NCBI RefSeq assembly: GCF_949987515.2
Contig: NC_082683.1
Coordinates: 128,550,582 to 128,614,581 of the forward strand
DNA: 64,000 nt
Source of the DNA: Delphinus delphis
Lineage: Eukaryota > Chordata > Mammalia > Artiodactyla > Delphinidae
Direction of reading: 5' to 3'
Shown here: one piece after another, positions 32,985 to 44,239 of the stretch
How positions within the stretch are numbered: the first letter of the stretch is position 1
Layout of the letters: every line of letters starts with the position of its first letter
Program-made: the position numbers and the translations under genes
The notes under the pieces: model-generated
What the model saw: only the letters and a program-made list of their open reading frames with translations
Database searches by the model: none
What the model was told of the DNA's origin: nothing

Positions 32985-35097
32985 TTGTTTTACATCTTTA
33001 TTGGAGTATAATTGCTTCACAATGGTGTGTCAGTTTCTGCTGTATAACAAAGAGAATCAACTATATGTATACATATATCCCATATCCCCTCCTTCTTGCG
33101 TCTCCCTTCCACTCTCCTTATCCCATCCCTCTAGGTGGTCGCAAAGCACTGAGCTGATCTCCCTGTGCTATGCAGCTGCTTCCCACTAGGAACCTATTTT
33201 ACATTTAGTAGTGTATATATGTCAATGCTACTCTCTCCCTTCGTCCCAGCTTATCCTTCCCTCTCCCCATGTCCTCAAGTCCATTCTCTACGTCTGTCTC
33301 TTTCTTCTTGTCCTGCTTCTAGGTTACTCAGAACGTATTTTTTTTTTTTTTTAGATTCCATTTATATGTGTTAGCATACGGTACCTGTTTATCTCTTTCT
33401 GACTAACTTCACTCTGTATGACAGTCTCTAGGTCCATCCACCTCACTACAAATAACTCAATTGCATTTCTTTTTATGGCTGAGTAATATTCCATTGTATA
33501 TATGTGCCACATCTTCTTTATCCATTCATCTGTCGATGGACATTTAAGTTGTTTCCATGTCCTGACTATTGTAAATAGAGCTGCAATGAACATTGTGGTA
33601 CATGACTCTTTTTGAATTATGGTTTTCTCGGGGTATATGCCCAGTAGTGGGATTGCTGGGTCATATGGTAGTTTATTTTTAGTTTTTTAAGGAACCTCCA
33701 TACTGTTCTCCATAGTGGCTGTATCAATTAACATTCCCACCAACAGTGCAAGAGGGTTCCCTTTTCTCCACACCCTCTTCAGCATTTATTGTTTGTAGAT
33801 ATTTTGATGATGGCCATTCTGACCCATGTGAGGTGATATACTTCACTGTAGTTTTGATTTGCATTTCTCTAATGATTAATGATGTTGAGCATACTTTCAT
33901 GTGTTTGTTGGCAATCTGTATAGCTTCTTTGGAGAAATGTCTGTTTAGGTCTTCTGCCCATTTTTGGATTGGGTTGTTTGTTTTTTGATATTGAGCTGCA
34001 TGAGCTGCTTGTAAATTTTAGAGATTAATCCTTTGTCAGTTGCTTCATTTGCAAATATTTTCTCCCATTCTGAAGGTTGTCTTTTCGTCTTGTTTATGGT
34101 TTCCTTTTCTGTGCAAAAGCTTTTAAGTTTCGTTCGGTCCCATTTGTTTGTTTTGGTTTTTATTTCCATTTCTCAAGGAGGTGGGTCAAAGGATCTTGCT
34201 GTGATTTATGTCATACAGTGTTCTGCCTATGTTTTCCTCTAAGAGTTTTATAGTGTCTGGACTTACATTTAGGTCTTTAAGTTTATTTTGAGTTTATTTT
34301 TGTGTATGGTGTTAGGGACTGTTCTAATTTCATTCTTTTACATGTAGCTGTCCAGTCCTCCCTGCACCACTTATTGAAGAGGCTGTCTTTTCTCCATTGT
34401 ATATTCTTGCCTCCTTTGTGAAAGATAAGGTGACCATATGTGCATGGGCTTATCTCTGGGCTTTCTCTCTTGTTCCATTGATCTATATTTCTAGCTTTGT
34501 GCCAGTACCATACTGTCTTGATTACTGTAGCTTTGTAGAATAGTCTGAAGTCAGGGAGCCTGATTCCTCCAGCTCCATTTTTCGTTCTCAAGATTGCTTT
34601 GGCTATTCGGGGTCTTTTGTGTTTCCATACAAATTGTGACACTTTTTGTTCTAGTTCTGTGAAAAATGCAGTGGTAGTTTGATAGGGATTGCATTGAATC
34701 TGTAGATGGCTTTGGGTAGTAGGGTCATTTTCACAATGTTGATTCTTCCAACCCAAGTACGTGGTATATCTCTCCATCTGTTTGTATCATCTTTAATTGC
34801 TTTCATCAGTGTCTTATAGTTTTCTGCATACAGGTCTTTTGTCTCCTTAGGTAGGTTTATTCCTAGGTATTTTATTCTTTTTGTTGCTGTGGTAAATGGG
34901 AGTGTTTCCTTAATTTCTCTTTCAGATTTTTCATCATTAGTGTATAGAAATGCAAGAGATTTCTGTGCATTAATTTTGTATCCTGCTACTTTACCAAATT
35001 CACTGATTAGCTCTACTTGTTTTCTGGTAGCATCTTTAGGATTCTCTATGTAAAGTATCATGTCATCTGCAAACAGTGACAGCTTTACTTTAAACAC
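32985..35097 (-). pseudogene. L1 3' half with RT active site (inverted 5' partner follows)
   Basis: A minus-strand L1 made of an A-rich tail, a 3'UTR (about 32990-33350) and ORF2 up to the RT active site. The frame 34651-35097 contains [16 protein letters not shown], so the FADD box is intact (35062-35073). The C-terminal frame 33351-33593 ends in the usual RYRMLTHINGI followed by stop. The frame is broken several times between them. The element stops in RT and joins an inverted ORF1 segment, as seen after twin priming. Confidence 0.93.
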
Positions 35098-35425
35098 AGT
35101 AAGTTAAGCAAAATGAGAAGACAGAGAAACACACAGCAGATGAGGGAGCAAGGTAAAAACCTACCAGATTAAACAAATGAAGAGGAAATAGGCAGTCTAC
35201 CTGAAAAAGAATTCAGAGTAATGATAGTAAAGATGATCCATAATCTTGGAAATAGAATGGAGAAAATACAGGAAACGTTTAACAAGGAACTAGAAGAACT
35301 AAAGAGCAAACAATGATGAACAACACAATAAATGAAATTAAAAATTCTCTGCAAAGAATCAGTAGCAGAATAACTGAGGCAGAAGAACGGATAAGTGACC
35401 TTGAAGATAAAATAGTGGAAATAAT
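35093..35425 (+). mobile_element. inverted 5' segment of the same L1 (5'UTR end and ORF1 start)
   Basis: Here the L1 sense strand is the plus strand. From AAACACAGTAAGTTAAGCAA onward it matches the reverse complement of 51555 down to about 51230 in the long L1, including the ORF1 start and coiled-coil region. It meets the minus-strand part at about 35093 with three shared A bases. Most of ORF1 and the first part of ORF2 are missing between the two parts. This arrangement is the mark of twin-primed, 5'-inverted L1 insertion. Confidence 0.88.
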
Positions 35426-35434
35426 TAATGTTTT

Positions 35435-35527
35435 TTTTATATTGGAGTATAGCCGATTAACAATGTTGTAATAGTTTCAGGTGCACAGCAGAGAGACTCA
35501 GCCATACATATACATGTATCCATTCTC
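35435..35527 (-). mobile_element. 93-bp L1 3' end
   Basis: The T run and GGAGTATAGCCGATTAACA then TTTCAGGTGCACAGCAGAG are the extreme L1 3' end, in minus orientation. Short direct repeats TAATGTTTT at 35426-35434 and 35528-35536 flank it. It abuts the end of the inverted L1 segment, so two L1 insertions meet at one point. Confidence 0.85.
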
Positions 35528-35849
35528 TAATGTTTTAATCGCTTGCCATGCTTGAAACACCACTTCAGCCATGTAGCTTAGTGTTCTTATGGAAGTTAGA
35601 GAGCACATCCTGAGTAAGAGGGACACTAGCATGATTTGTTTGTTTTATGCATACCCTTGGAGAATGAAAAACGTGTGTAAATAATACAGTGAACCAAGAA
35701 AACTGAAGTTCTAACCTTCTTACAGAGTTGCTCATGACCTACAATGTCATTGAGATGAGACTATTTGCCCCTCCTAAATTCAGCTTTCCTATACATAAAT
35801 CCTTGTGTTAACTTTTTTTGGTGACATAAGCTTTGTTTAGGGTCAATTT

Positions 35850-36158
35850 TTTTTTAAATAGATATCTAAAGAGAGGCATCTTTTATTTATTTATTTTTGG
35901 CTGTGTTGGGTCTTCGTTTCTGTGTGAGGGCTTTCTCTAGTTGCGGCGAGCCAGGGCCACTCTTCATCACGGTGCGTGGGCCTCTCACTGTCACGGCCTC
36001 TCGTTGTGGAGCACAAGCTCCAGACGCGCAGGCTCAGTAGTTGTGGCTCACGGGCCTAGTTGCTCTGCAGCATGTGGGATCTTCCCAGACCAGGGCTCAA
36101 ACCCATGTCCCCTGCATTGGCAGGCAGACCCTCAACCACTGTGCCACCAGGGAAGCCC
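35850..36158 (-). mobile_element. CHR-related SINE, long type
   Basis: The minus strand reads from GGGCTTCCCTGGTGGCACAG through the tRNA-like part and an extended body ending AACACAGCCAAAAATAAATA. The target duplication TAGGGTCAATTT is at 35838-35849 and 36159-36170. It is longer than the standard copies because it keeps the CGATGAAGAGTGGCCC-type segment near its 3' end. Confidence 0.93.
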
Positions 36159-36170
36159 TAGGGTCAATTT

Positions 36171-38264
36171 GAATTAGAGACCAAGCAAGTAAAACTTCAT
36201 CTTTAAAAAAAAAAAAAAAGTTTACATAATTCATGTGCAAGCTAATGTGTATCTGAGACAACAGAATACAATTTGACATTAATATGACTATGATAATTAT
36301 GTTGGTACTCCCCCAAAATAGTCAACTATGAAAGGGCATAACTTGTCATCGAGGCTTAATTTATGACTAAAGGAAATGCTGTTATGAAATGTAGCTACAT
36401 ATTAAGTAAGAAAAGTTTTCCTAGAATAAGAAGTGTTTAAGAATGACAGTCTTATAAAAGCGTGTCAGTTGTATGAGCAGAAATGATGTGTACTAATCAG
36501 GAATGACCATTTGAAAATGGAAATCTAAGCACACGTAATATTTCTTATCATTTTTAAGACATAACTGAGAGGCTATAGGACAAGTTTTGTGAAAAAGTAA
36601 AATCACTTGGTGTTTTAAAAAATTGCAGCTGATAGGAACACACATTTGAATACTACCGTCTTATTTTTGTGGTGTTGATGAATACTTTTCCATTACTAAA
36701 TAACTTTTGGAAGAGGCCCAGGAGAGACACTATCTCAGAAAATAACCTTTTTATGTGTTAAGAATAGTCTTCAAAGATTTAATGCAGACTACTGAAAAGT
36801 ACTGTGTGACTTTAAGTTGTACTCTTAAGAGTTTGGTTGGTATTTGGTGTCAATATTAGATTATATTGAAACAAATCCAGGTGGCAAACAAATCCATTGT
36901 TTTACAAAGACCTGGAACTCAAATCTGCCTGCTACCTTGCTCACAGAAATCATTTTGTTCCAGGAAGTTGAAAATCTCACCCACTGTGGGTGTGGTTATA
37001 GCTCCAGGAACTGGACATGCCCCTGTGCTGGAGCCACAGACAATGCAGTACTTTGCTTAGGGAACGCAATGACTGATACCAAATCTGCTGTAGAACAGAC
37101 AAGTTAGATGGCTTGGTCATTCATTACAGGGTGCGAAAAACATGTTTTAGCTTCTTGGGAAAAGAAACCTGACTTGTTTCTGTTTTTCAAAGGGAAATTC
37201 TAGAAAAAATTTATGGGAGAGGTTAGAGCTCCCTTTTAAGCCTATTTCTTACTCTGAGATATCGTAGGTGTGTACAAATTATTGACATACCATGACTACA
37301 AAAGGTTATTCCTTGTCCTCTCATATTCCTAGGCTCAAAAATAGAGATTTTCCAACACTCTTTCCCTAAAAAAAAGAAAAACAAAGAACAAACAAACAAG
37401 CGAGAAAACTTGGCCATTTTCATTGTTATTACAATGTAAATATTAAAATATTTTCCTACAGGGGCATTTATTAATGGTACCCAAATCTATTATTTCATTT
37501 GCTCTCTTTCCTTAATAAAACTATGTCTTTAGGAAACTCATTTGTTAAGGAAGAGCATGACCCACTTTCACACATTGAAATTGTTCTCTGTTCCACCTAA
37601 ATGAAAGTGATGGCCAAACCTGCTGTTCCAAACTTAGGGATTTGAACACTGAAACTCAAAAATCGTTTTCTGAAATCAGATTTTTGAAAATGAGCTAAAA
37701 TTGTTCAAGTTGTTATTCACAATTAATATTATTGGTGTGAGCACAGAGCTGAGGAACAGTGCCCTAAATACAAAAACCAACGTGAAAAGTCTCTCTGTTT
37801 GGAAGAACGTATGTTTGTGACTGGCTATCATTAAAGTGAATAAAATAACACATGATTCCTGGTTTAAAAATAGGGGGCTGAATTTTCTATAATGCATATC
37901 ACAAAGTGCAATAGAAGATCTGACATTGTCAGGTTTCTGATTCCTAATCAAGGAACTCAACTACAAAATTTAAAGTGCAATAATTTTAAATTTCACACAT
38001 GCACCCCCCCATACACACACACATACAAAATCTTAAACAGGATGTTCACCATCATGGAACACACACCACAGGTCAATAAAAATAGATACAATTTAGGCAA
38101 AGGATTTAGCTTGCTCTGACATGCTTTATTTATTTGTGTTGGCTGCCTACTTCTTGGCTTCTGAGTTGTATCTAGTTCAACTCATGTATCTGTTATGGTA
38201 GCACCAAGATTCTTTGATTGGTTATAGATATTTATGAACTGCCTTAGGTTCTTTCTGGAAAAAG
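36171..38264. other. repeat-poor single-copy-like segment
   Basis: Two kilobases in which I see only a poly(A) run at 36202-36219 and short CA-rich runs near 38005. An 87-codon plus-strand frame (36844-37107) contains several cysteines but matches no domain known to me and lacks exon signals I would trust. Confidence 0.45.
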
Positions 38265-38340
38265 ATGGATGGATAAATGGACGGATGGATGGATGGATGG
38301 ATGGGCGGATGGATAGATAGATGGTTGGAGAGACAGGCAG
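38265..38340. repeat. imperfect (GGAT)n/(GATA)n simple repeat
   Basis: Units GATG, GGAT and GATA over about 75 bases with interruptions. The minus-strand open frame across it (repeated SIHPSIRP text) is an artefact of the repeat. Confidence 0.95.
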
Positions 38341-39204
38341 ATAAATAGTAAAAATGGATTTCGATCCACACTTAGATGTGCAGGATATACACATTGTTTA
38401 TATTTTTATATCTTTACTTAATTACTACTTTGAGCTCACAATTACACCATAGAAAGGAAGACTTAAGCTAGTCAATTTAAGATTCCTTCCCCTTTTCTGC
38501 AGACCCATGGCTCAGTCCTGAAGAACTTACATAGAGCCAGACATTGGGTTGCAGGAAAACATCATTTGTCCCCACCGGTTTTTACTGAGACTCCATGGTT
38601 CAGTCTTGTCCTCCGTTATTAGTCCATTCAAGTCGCTGTTGAACTGTCCCTTCCTTTTGCGTTAAGCCTGGCAAATCTCCTTACAGATTCTGGGCCCCAT
38701 GGTGAATCATGGGGACTATGTTTCTGCTGCCAGATCATCCTGGGACACAGTGATCTTACCAATTGTCTGTGGCATTCCCTTGCCATGATCCACCACATAG
38801 TAAGCCCTCCTCTCTGGCTCTGCTCCTTTTCCTGCAATGTGCAGATTCTCTCGACTCCCCTAAATCTCTCAGGGGTCTTGCCACCTCTCTGGGACTCTTC
38901 TCAGAAAACACGATGTCAGACCCCTGTCTCTGGAGCCCACTCATTTATCTACTTTCATCATATCTGTTCTTCCTCTACCTCTCCCCAGCCTGGAGAAACT
39001 TTTTCTAGCAAAGAGGGAATGTTTTCCTCCAGTCTTGTTCCTCATACATTTTAGATGAACCCAGAACTCTCTTCTTCCGTCACAGAGCTGAGGATTTTAG
39101 AACCAAAGCAAAGAAATAGCGCTCAGAATATTTTTGGCTTTCTACCCTGTCACATTTCTCCTCCAAGGCAATAAAGACAGAGACAATAATTGAGTAAAGG
39201 TGGT
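38341..39204. other. unassigned sequence, less AT-rich
   Basis: Sequence with higher GC than its surroundings and an AATAAA near 39169. It could be an eroded LTR or a regulatory region, but I cannot find paired TG...CA ends or a primer-binding site. Confidence 0.35.
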
Positions 39205-39260
39205 TTATTTTTTTAAATTTTATTTATTTATTTATTTTTGTATAGCAGGTTCTTATTATA
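39205..39260 (-). mobile_element. possible tiny L1 3'UTR piece
   Basis: An A/T-rich tail-like run followed by TATAGCAGGTTCTTATTA resembles part of the L1 3'UTR (compare TACAGTAGGTTCTTATTAG at 19142). It is too short to be sure. Confidence 0.35.
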
Positions 39261-39400
39261 AAGGGAGTTTAGACGTGAGGAGACAGGAATGCAGTGGGGG
39301 AGCAGGGAGGAGAGAAAGACAGAAAGAAGACTTGTAGAACATAAGAGAAAAGAAAGTTGAGAATCACTGTTCTAGAATACAATATTAAAAAGCACTCCAG

Positions 39401-39607
39401 GGCTTCCCTGGTGGCACAGTGGTTGAGAGTCCGCCTGCCGATGCAGGGGACACGGGTTCGTGCCCCGGTCCGGGAAGATCCCACATGCCGCGGAGCGGTT
39501 GGGCCCGTGAGCCATGGCCACTGAGCCTGCGCGTCCGGAGCCTGTGCTCCACAACGGGAGAGGCCACAACAGTGAGAGGCACGCGTACTGAAAAAAAAAA
39601 AAAAAAA
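39401..39607 (+). mobile_element. CHR SINE (tRNA-Glu derived)
   Basis: A full plus-strand copy from GGCTTCCCTGGTGGCACAG to an A run. The target duplication AGCACTCCAG is at 39391-39400 and 39608-39617. The B-box region reads GGTTCGTGCCCCGG, close to the family consensus, suggesting a fairly young copy. Confidence 0.97.
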
Positions 39608-39617
39608 AGCACTCCAG

Positions 39618-40840
39618 ATGGTTTGAATAGTTAACTACTCAAAGGGCAGATGTTGCAAATATCTGGGTGGTGATCCTAATGAGCCTTTTCTGCGTTATTG
39701 GCATCCCAGAGCTCAGCGCATTCTGCAGCATTGTTACAACTAAAAGCAAAAGGCTGTAAATACCCTCACGTGTGACTTGCCTTCCTTGAAAACAAATTTC
39801 TCTGAAAAGTAAGTGCTTTTTCAATAGATTACCCATTGATTGCCAACACACATTCCTTAGTCAGTTGTCCTGAGTTACCTCATGGAAATTAATCCTTTGC
39901 AGGGTTAATTTTCTCCCACTGCCAGGTTAATGTTAAACCTTCCACTGCCAGGTTTGAGTTGCTTAGGCATGGTGAGTGTGACGATTTGCCTCCATCCATC
40001 TACCCATTTTACTCACTCACCCACTCAACATTTGGTGGACACATATGCAAGGAAGTGGGAAAAGTACGGATAAAATACAGTCACTGCCTCCAAGGATTCA
40101 GCCTATTGAGGATGGCAGACCTACACACAGACAGTTACAATACAATGTGGTAAGGGCTCTGATAGAAACTAGCCAAGGGTTTTAGGGGATCTTTGAGAAG
40201 CTGTGCCTAACTTTGCCTTCCCTACCTCAGAGGTATCAGAAGAGTCAAATAGCCAGTTATTCTGTCTCTAGCTACCACTAGGGCTCCTGTACTCCTTTTC
40301 CTAGGCAATAGCAGCCATCCTAAAGCTAGTATCTTTTATTTATTTATCTAGGTAGTTTTGAACTCCACATGCAGGGAACTGAGTTAATAATTCCCTTTAG
40401 TTCATGGACCATTAAGCCGTTCATCAGTCAGCTACCAGGACACTTAGGAGGAGGCTAAGCCCAGCAAGCTAGCAGGAGGGCACAGACTTTGGAATAGCAG
40501 CTTTAAATGAGGTCGGTCTCCCCTACTGTACATTGCTTACTTGCTCAACTTGTTGATTTACCACATTATTCCACAAAGGATAGGAGACTGGTGAGAGTAA
40601 GTTAGATCCTGCACTCACCAAGGTCAACAGTAATCCTTCCTGGGTTGTCCACTTGCCTTGATTTGAAACATTTGAAAAGAACACATACCTCACAAACACC
40701 AGTGTTAAACTGCTTTTGACAAAAACTTTTATTTCTGAAAATCTGAAGTGTTTCTAATCAGAAAAGGATTATCAGCTTAATTCAGAACATTTTGGAGCTA
40801 AACAGTTCCACCTCTCGTTTCTTTGGACGTTTCTATCCCC
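39618..40840. other. unassigned sequence
   Basis: No gene or transposon recognised. Near 39890-39955 CACTGCCAGGTT occurs twice within 50 bases. Confidence 0.4.
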
Positions 40841-40865
40841 TCCCTCCCTCCCTCCCTCCCTCCCT

Positions 40866-40915
<50 letters not shown>
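40841..40915. repeat. (CCCT)n(CT)n microsatellite
   Basis: About nine CCCT units followed by about twenty CT units. The pure pyrimidine strand could form a triplex and is probably length-variable. Ser/Leu/Pro and Arg/Glu open frames across it are artefacts. Confidence 0.98.
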
Positions 40916-40916
<1 letters not shown>

Positions 40917-41078
40917 GTCATCACTCCACCCTCAGAAAGTTGCCAGCTTATGCTTTGGACCACATCATGTCACCATTATTCCTCTACTTGGAGGAATCTC
41001 CCTTCCAGATGAGTTAATGTGTTGACATCAATACAGGAAATAAATATTTCTCTAGAAAGCAATGCTGCTTCCTTTTTT

Positions 41079-41285
41079 TTTTTTTTTTTTTTTGCAGTAC
41101 GCAGGCCTCTCACTGTCGTGGCCTCTCCCGTTGCAGAGCACAGGCTCTGGACGCGCAGGCTCAGCGGCCATGGCTCACGGGCCCAGCCGCTCCGCGGCAT
41201 GTGGGATCTTCCCAGCCCGGGGCACGAACCCGTGTCCCCTGCATCGGCAGGCGGACTCTCAACCACTGTGCCACCAGGGAAGCCC
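41079..41285 (-). mobile_element. CHR SINE (tRNA-Glu derived)
   Basis: Minus-strand copy. The target duplication GCTGCTTCCTTTTTT is at 41064-41078 and 41286-41300. The body is close to consensus. Confidence 0.97.
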
Positions 41286-41479
41286 GCTGCTTCCTTTTTT
41301 GACATGTTGTGACAAGTATAACTAAATGAAAATAAAAAGTAATGAAACAGCTTTCAACTCACAAACACGTATCACAGTTAGTTGTTTACATGTCTGTCAG
41401 CCTTGTGAACCTGGAGTCTGGGGAAGGAATATGGGCTTTGGTATTAAGTAGCTTTACTTTAGTTCCTTATATAGTAATG

Positions 41480-41565
41480 CAGGAGCTGTGTGTGCTTAGT
41501 CAAGTTCCTTAGTCTATCTGAGCCTCAGTTTTTTCATCCGTTAAAGCCTTGTGTAATAGTGGTCT
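41480..41565 (+). mobile_element. MIR SINE fragment
   Basis: TTAGTCAAGTTCCTTAGTC, CTGAGCCTCAGTTTTTTCAT and CCGTTAAAGCC match the central MIR part in plus orientation. Confidence 0.65.
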
Positions 41566-41800
41566 TGTGCTTTCTGCTTGCTTTGTACTTGGCATCTCCC
41601 TCTGCCCAGCAAGCCCCTCCTTTCTCTCTCCTTTCCACTTAATCTGAATCTCACCCATCCTTGAAGTTCAAGTTCTAGTCACTATTTCCCCGGTTGCTGC
41701 AGCCCACTGTGATCTCTGCTCCTTTGAACTCTTTTTAGTAAACAGATACTCTTCGTACTACTCAATTAGCACTTATCACACTACCTTTGTAAAACATTCT
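41566..41800 (+). mobile_element. probable L2 3' region fragment
   Basis: CATCCTTGAAGTTCAAGTTC and TTAGCACTTATCACACTACC occur in L2-like order but are strongly decayed. Confidence 0.4.
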
Positions 41801-42736
41801 CAAGGAGAAAGAAAAGAGAGCCCAAGAAGTAGGTCTAGATCAAAGTGCTTTTTCACCAATTTTCTGGTTCAAGTCTCTGTGAAACATGTCTTGGTCTTTC
41901 AGTGGTAAAATAGATTGCCCTGGTACTACTTCTTAGGTATTCCATTGTAAATTCTCTGTCATCCATCTAGTTCTAGTTTGAAAGAAAAAAAAAGAGATAA
42001 AAAATGCCATCGGACACTGTGGCTCCACCAGGGGTGTGAGCCCTCTGACTCTTCCTTGCCATTTCCCTTATCCCCCACTGGACCAGGAGAATTACGAGTT
42101 TTTCCCCTAACAGCTGAGATCGGCATTGCCACTGCTGTCAAATGACAAAACAGACAAATTTGGCTAACACAAGACCCAAGTTGAAACTTAAGTCTTTCTA
42201 CCTCTGCTTGCCTTGAGTAAAAACCTTCTCCAAATCACTCCTGACACTGCAGCCAAAGCTGCTTTCTTGCTCTCAACACTTTGACCAGGCTCTGCAGTGA
42301 TTTTAAATGGTTATCCAGAAGCTCTGCTCCATTTCAGAGTCCTTTACCAGACAACAAACAACTTGTTCACTCTGGCTCCACATTTGGTCCTACACCACTT
42401 CTATCTGGGACTGTGTTGCAGCACTAGCTTGGAATATTGAGTGTTCTCTTTGAATCAGCATCCCCCAGAGTGCCTAGTCCTTACTTATAATGTTCTACAA
42501 TGTTTTTTGGATTGCACTGAAAAGGACGTCATCATTCCATTACCTCCAAATTCATAGTTATCTATTATTCTGCTTATCATCAATGAACGCATCACTTATT
42601 TCATTTTAATACTTAGCCAGCCTATGATGTCTCTAGGTCATTTATATTTTTTATCATGGGGTCTGTGCAGCCTGGGTCTAGTTTTTTTCTTCCCCAAGAA
42701 TTTAGGAACCTGTTGAACATACAGCATCCTGCTGTG
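41801..42736. other. unassigned sequence
   Basis: No gene recognised. The part 42200-42480 is pyrimidine-rich and may be another decayed LINE piece. Confidence 0.35.
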
Positions 42737-42883
42737 TACTGGGTTGGCCAAAAGGTCTGTTGGGTTTTTCTGTAAGATGGCTCTGGTAGCACTTAGTTGT
42801 CGTTTAACTTCATTCGAAACAGTTGTGTTAGATTGTATGTGATAGCTGTCGTATCAGCGTGCATTTAAAAAAAGACATCAAAA

Positions 42884-44089
42884 TTGGTGGATTTTTGTGT
42901 AGCCATTTTAATATTGAAGATGGAAGAAAAAAAGCAACATTTTGGCATATTATGCTTTATTATTTCAAGAAAGGTAAAAGGACAACTGAAACGCAAAAAA
43001 ACAGACTTGTGCAGTGTATGGAGAAGGTACTATGACTTGATCGAATGTGTCAAAAGTGAGAGGCAAAGTTTCGTGCTGGAGATTTCTTGCTGGACGATGC
43101 TCCACGGTCTGCGTAGACCAGTTGAAGTTAATAGCAATCAAATTGAGGCATTAATTGAGAATAATCAATGCTATACCATGCAGGAGATAGCCGACATACT
43201 CAAAATATCCAAATCAAGCGTTAAATGATTTGCACCAGCCTGGTTATGTTAATCGCTTTGATGTTTGGGTCCCACATAAATGAAGTGAAAAAAACCTTCC
43301 TGACCATATTTCTGCATGCATTTCTCTACTGAAATGTAATGAAAACATTCCATTTTTAAAATAAATTGTGACAGGTGATTAAAAGTGGATACTGAACAAT
43401 AATGTGGAACAGAAGAGATCATGGAGCAAGAGAAATGAACCATCACCAACCACACCAAAGGCCTGTCTTCATCCAAAGAAGATGATGTTGTGTCTATGGT
43501 AGGATTGGAAGGGAGTCTTCTGTTGTGAGCTCCTTCCGGAAAACCAAACGATTAATTCCAACAAGTACTGCTCCCAATTAGACCAACTGAAAGCGGCACT
43601 CGATGAAAAGCGTCCAAAATTAGTCAACAGAAAACTCATAATCTTGCATCAGGATAACACAAGACTGCATGTTTCTTTGGTGACCAGGCAAAAACTGTTA
43701 AGTTCTGATTGATCCTCTGTATTCACCAGACATTGCACCTTCAGGTTTCCATTTATTTAGATCTTTACAAAATTCTCTTAATGGAAAAAATTTTAATTCC
43801 CTGGAAGACTGTAAAAGGCACCTGGAACAGCTCTTTGCTCAAAAAGATATTAAAAGTCTTGGGAAGATGGAATTATGAAGTTGCCTCAAAAATGACAGAA
43901 TGGGGGCTTCCCTGGTGGCGCAGTGGTTGAGAGTCCGTCTGCCGATGCAGGGGACACGGGTTTGTGCCCCGGTCCGGGAAGATCCCACATGCCGCGGCTG
44001 GGCCTGTGAGCCATGGCCGCTGAGCCTGCGCGTCCGGAGCCTGTGCTCTGCAACAGGAGAGGCCACAACAGTGAGAGGCCCGCATACCG

Positions 44090-44121
<32 letters not shown>

Positions 44122-44165
44122 AGAAGGTAGTGGAACAAATCGGTGAATACATCATTGTTCAATAA
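42884..44165 (+). pseudogene. mariner transposase pseudogene (DD34D type)
   Basis: The decayed reading frame keeps mariner landmarks. They are an N-terminal helix-turn-helix region ending QEIADILKISKSSVK (to 43228), then VWVPHK (43263-43280) followed by a stop, and HQDN with the second catalytic Asp (43648-43659). The box YSPDIAPSGFHLF follows at 43720-43758. In the last box the position normally occupied by the third catalytic Asp is Gly. The first catalytic region TGD-stop-KW (near 43375) has a stop in place of the following codon. Several frameshifts separate these parts. The element is dead. The SINE at 43904-44115 cuts the C-terminus, which resumes as WQKVVEQIGEYII. Confidence 0.9.
43904..44115 (+). 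mobile_element. CHR SINE inside mariner
   Basis: Plus-strand copy from GGGCTTCCCTGGTGGCGCAG to an A run of about 27. The target duplication is AATGACAGAA (43891-43900) and AATGGCAGAA (44116-44125), one difference. It lies in the transposase C-terminal codons, so it inserted after the mariner. A dozen or so bases expected before the GAGCGG segment are missing. Confidence 0.96.
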
Positions 44166-44239
44166 AGTTCTTGGTGAAATGAAAAATGTGTCTTTTATTT
44201 TTACTTAAAAACCGAAGGCACTTTTTAGCCAACCCAGTA

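Larger units (their letters stand above)
42739..44237 (+). mobile_element. full-length mariner element, interrupted by a SINE
   Basis: Bounded by imperfect inverted repeats. The left end begins CTGGGTTGGCCAAAAGG and the right end finishes TAGCCAACCCAG. TA lies on each side (42737-42738 and 44238-44239). After removing the SINE the length is about 1.28 kb, the usual size of a complete mariner. The ends match the 80-bp MITE at 1964-2043. It lies in otherwise unassigned DNA. Confidence 0.95.

Noticed and set aside
38341..39204. Possible solo LTR with an AATAAA
   Set aside because: I could not find matching TG/CA ends, a target duplication or adjoining retroviral sequence.
40772..41025. Open frames with Arg-Glu or Ser-Leu repeats
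   Set aside because: They translate the CCCT/CT microsatellite.
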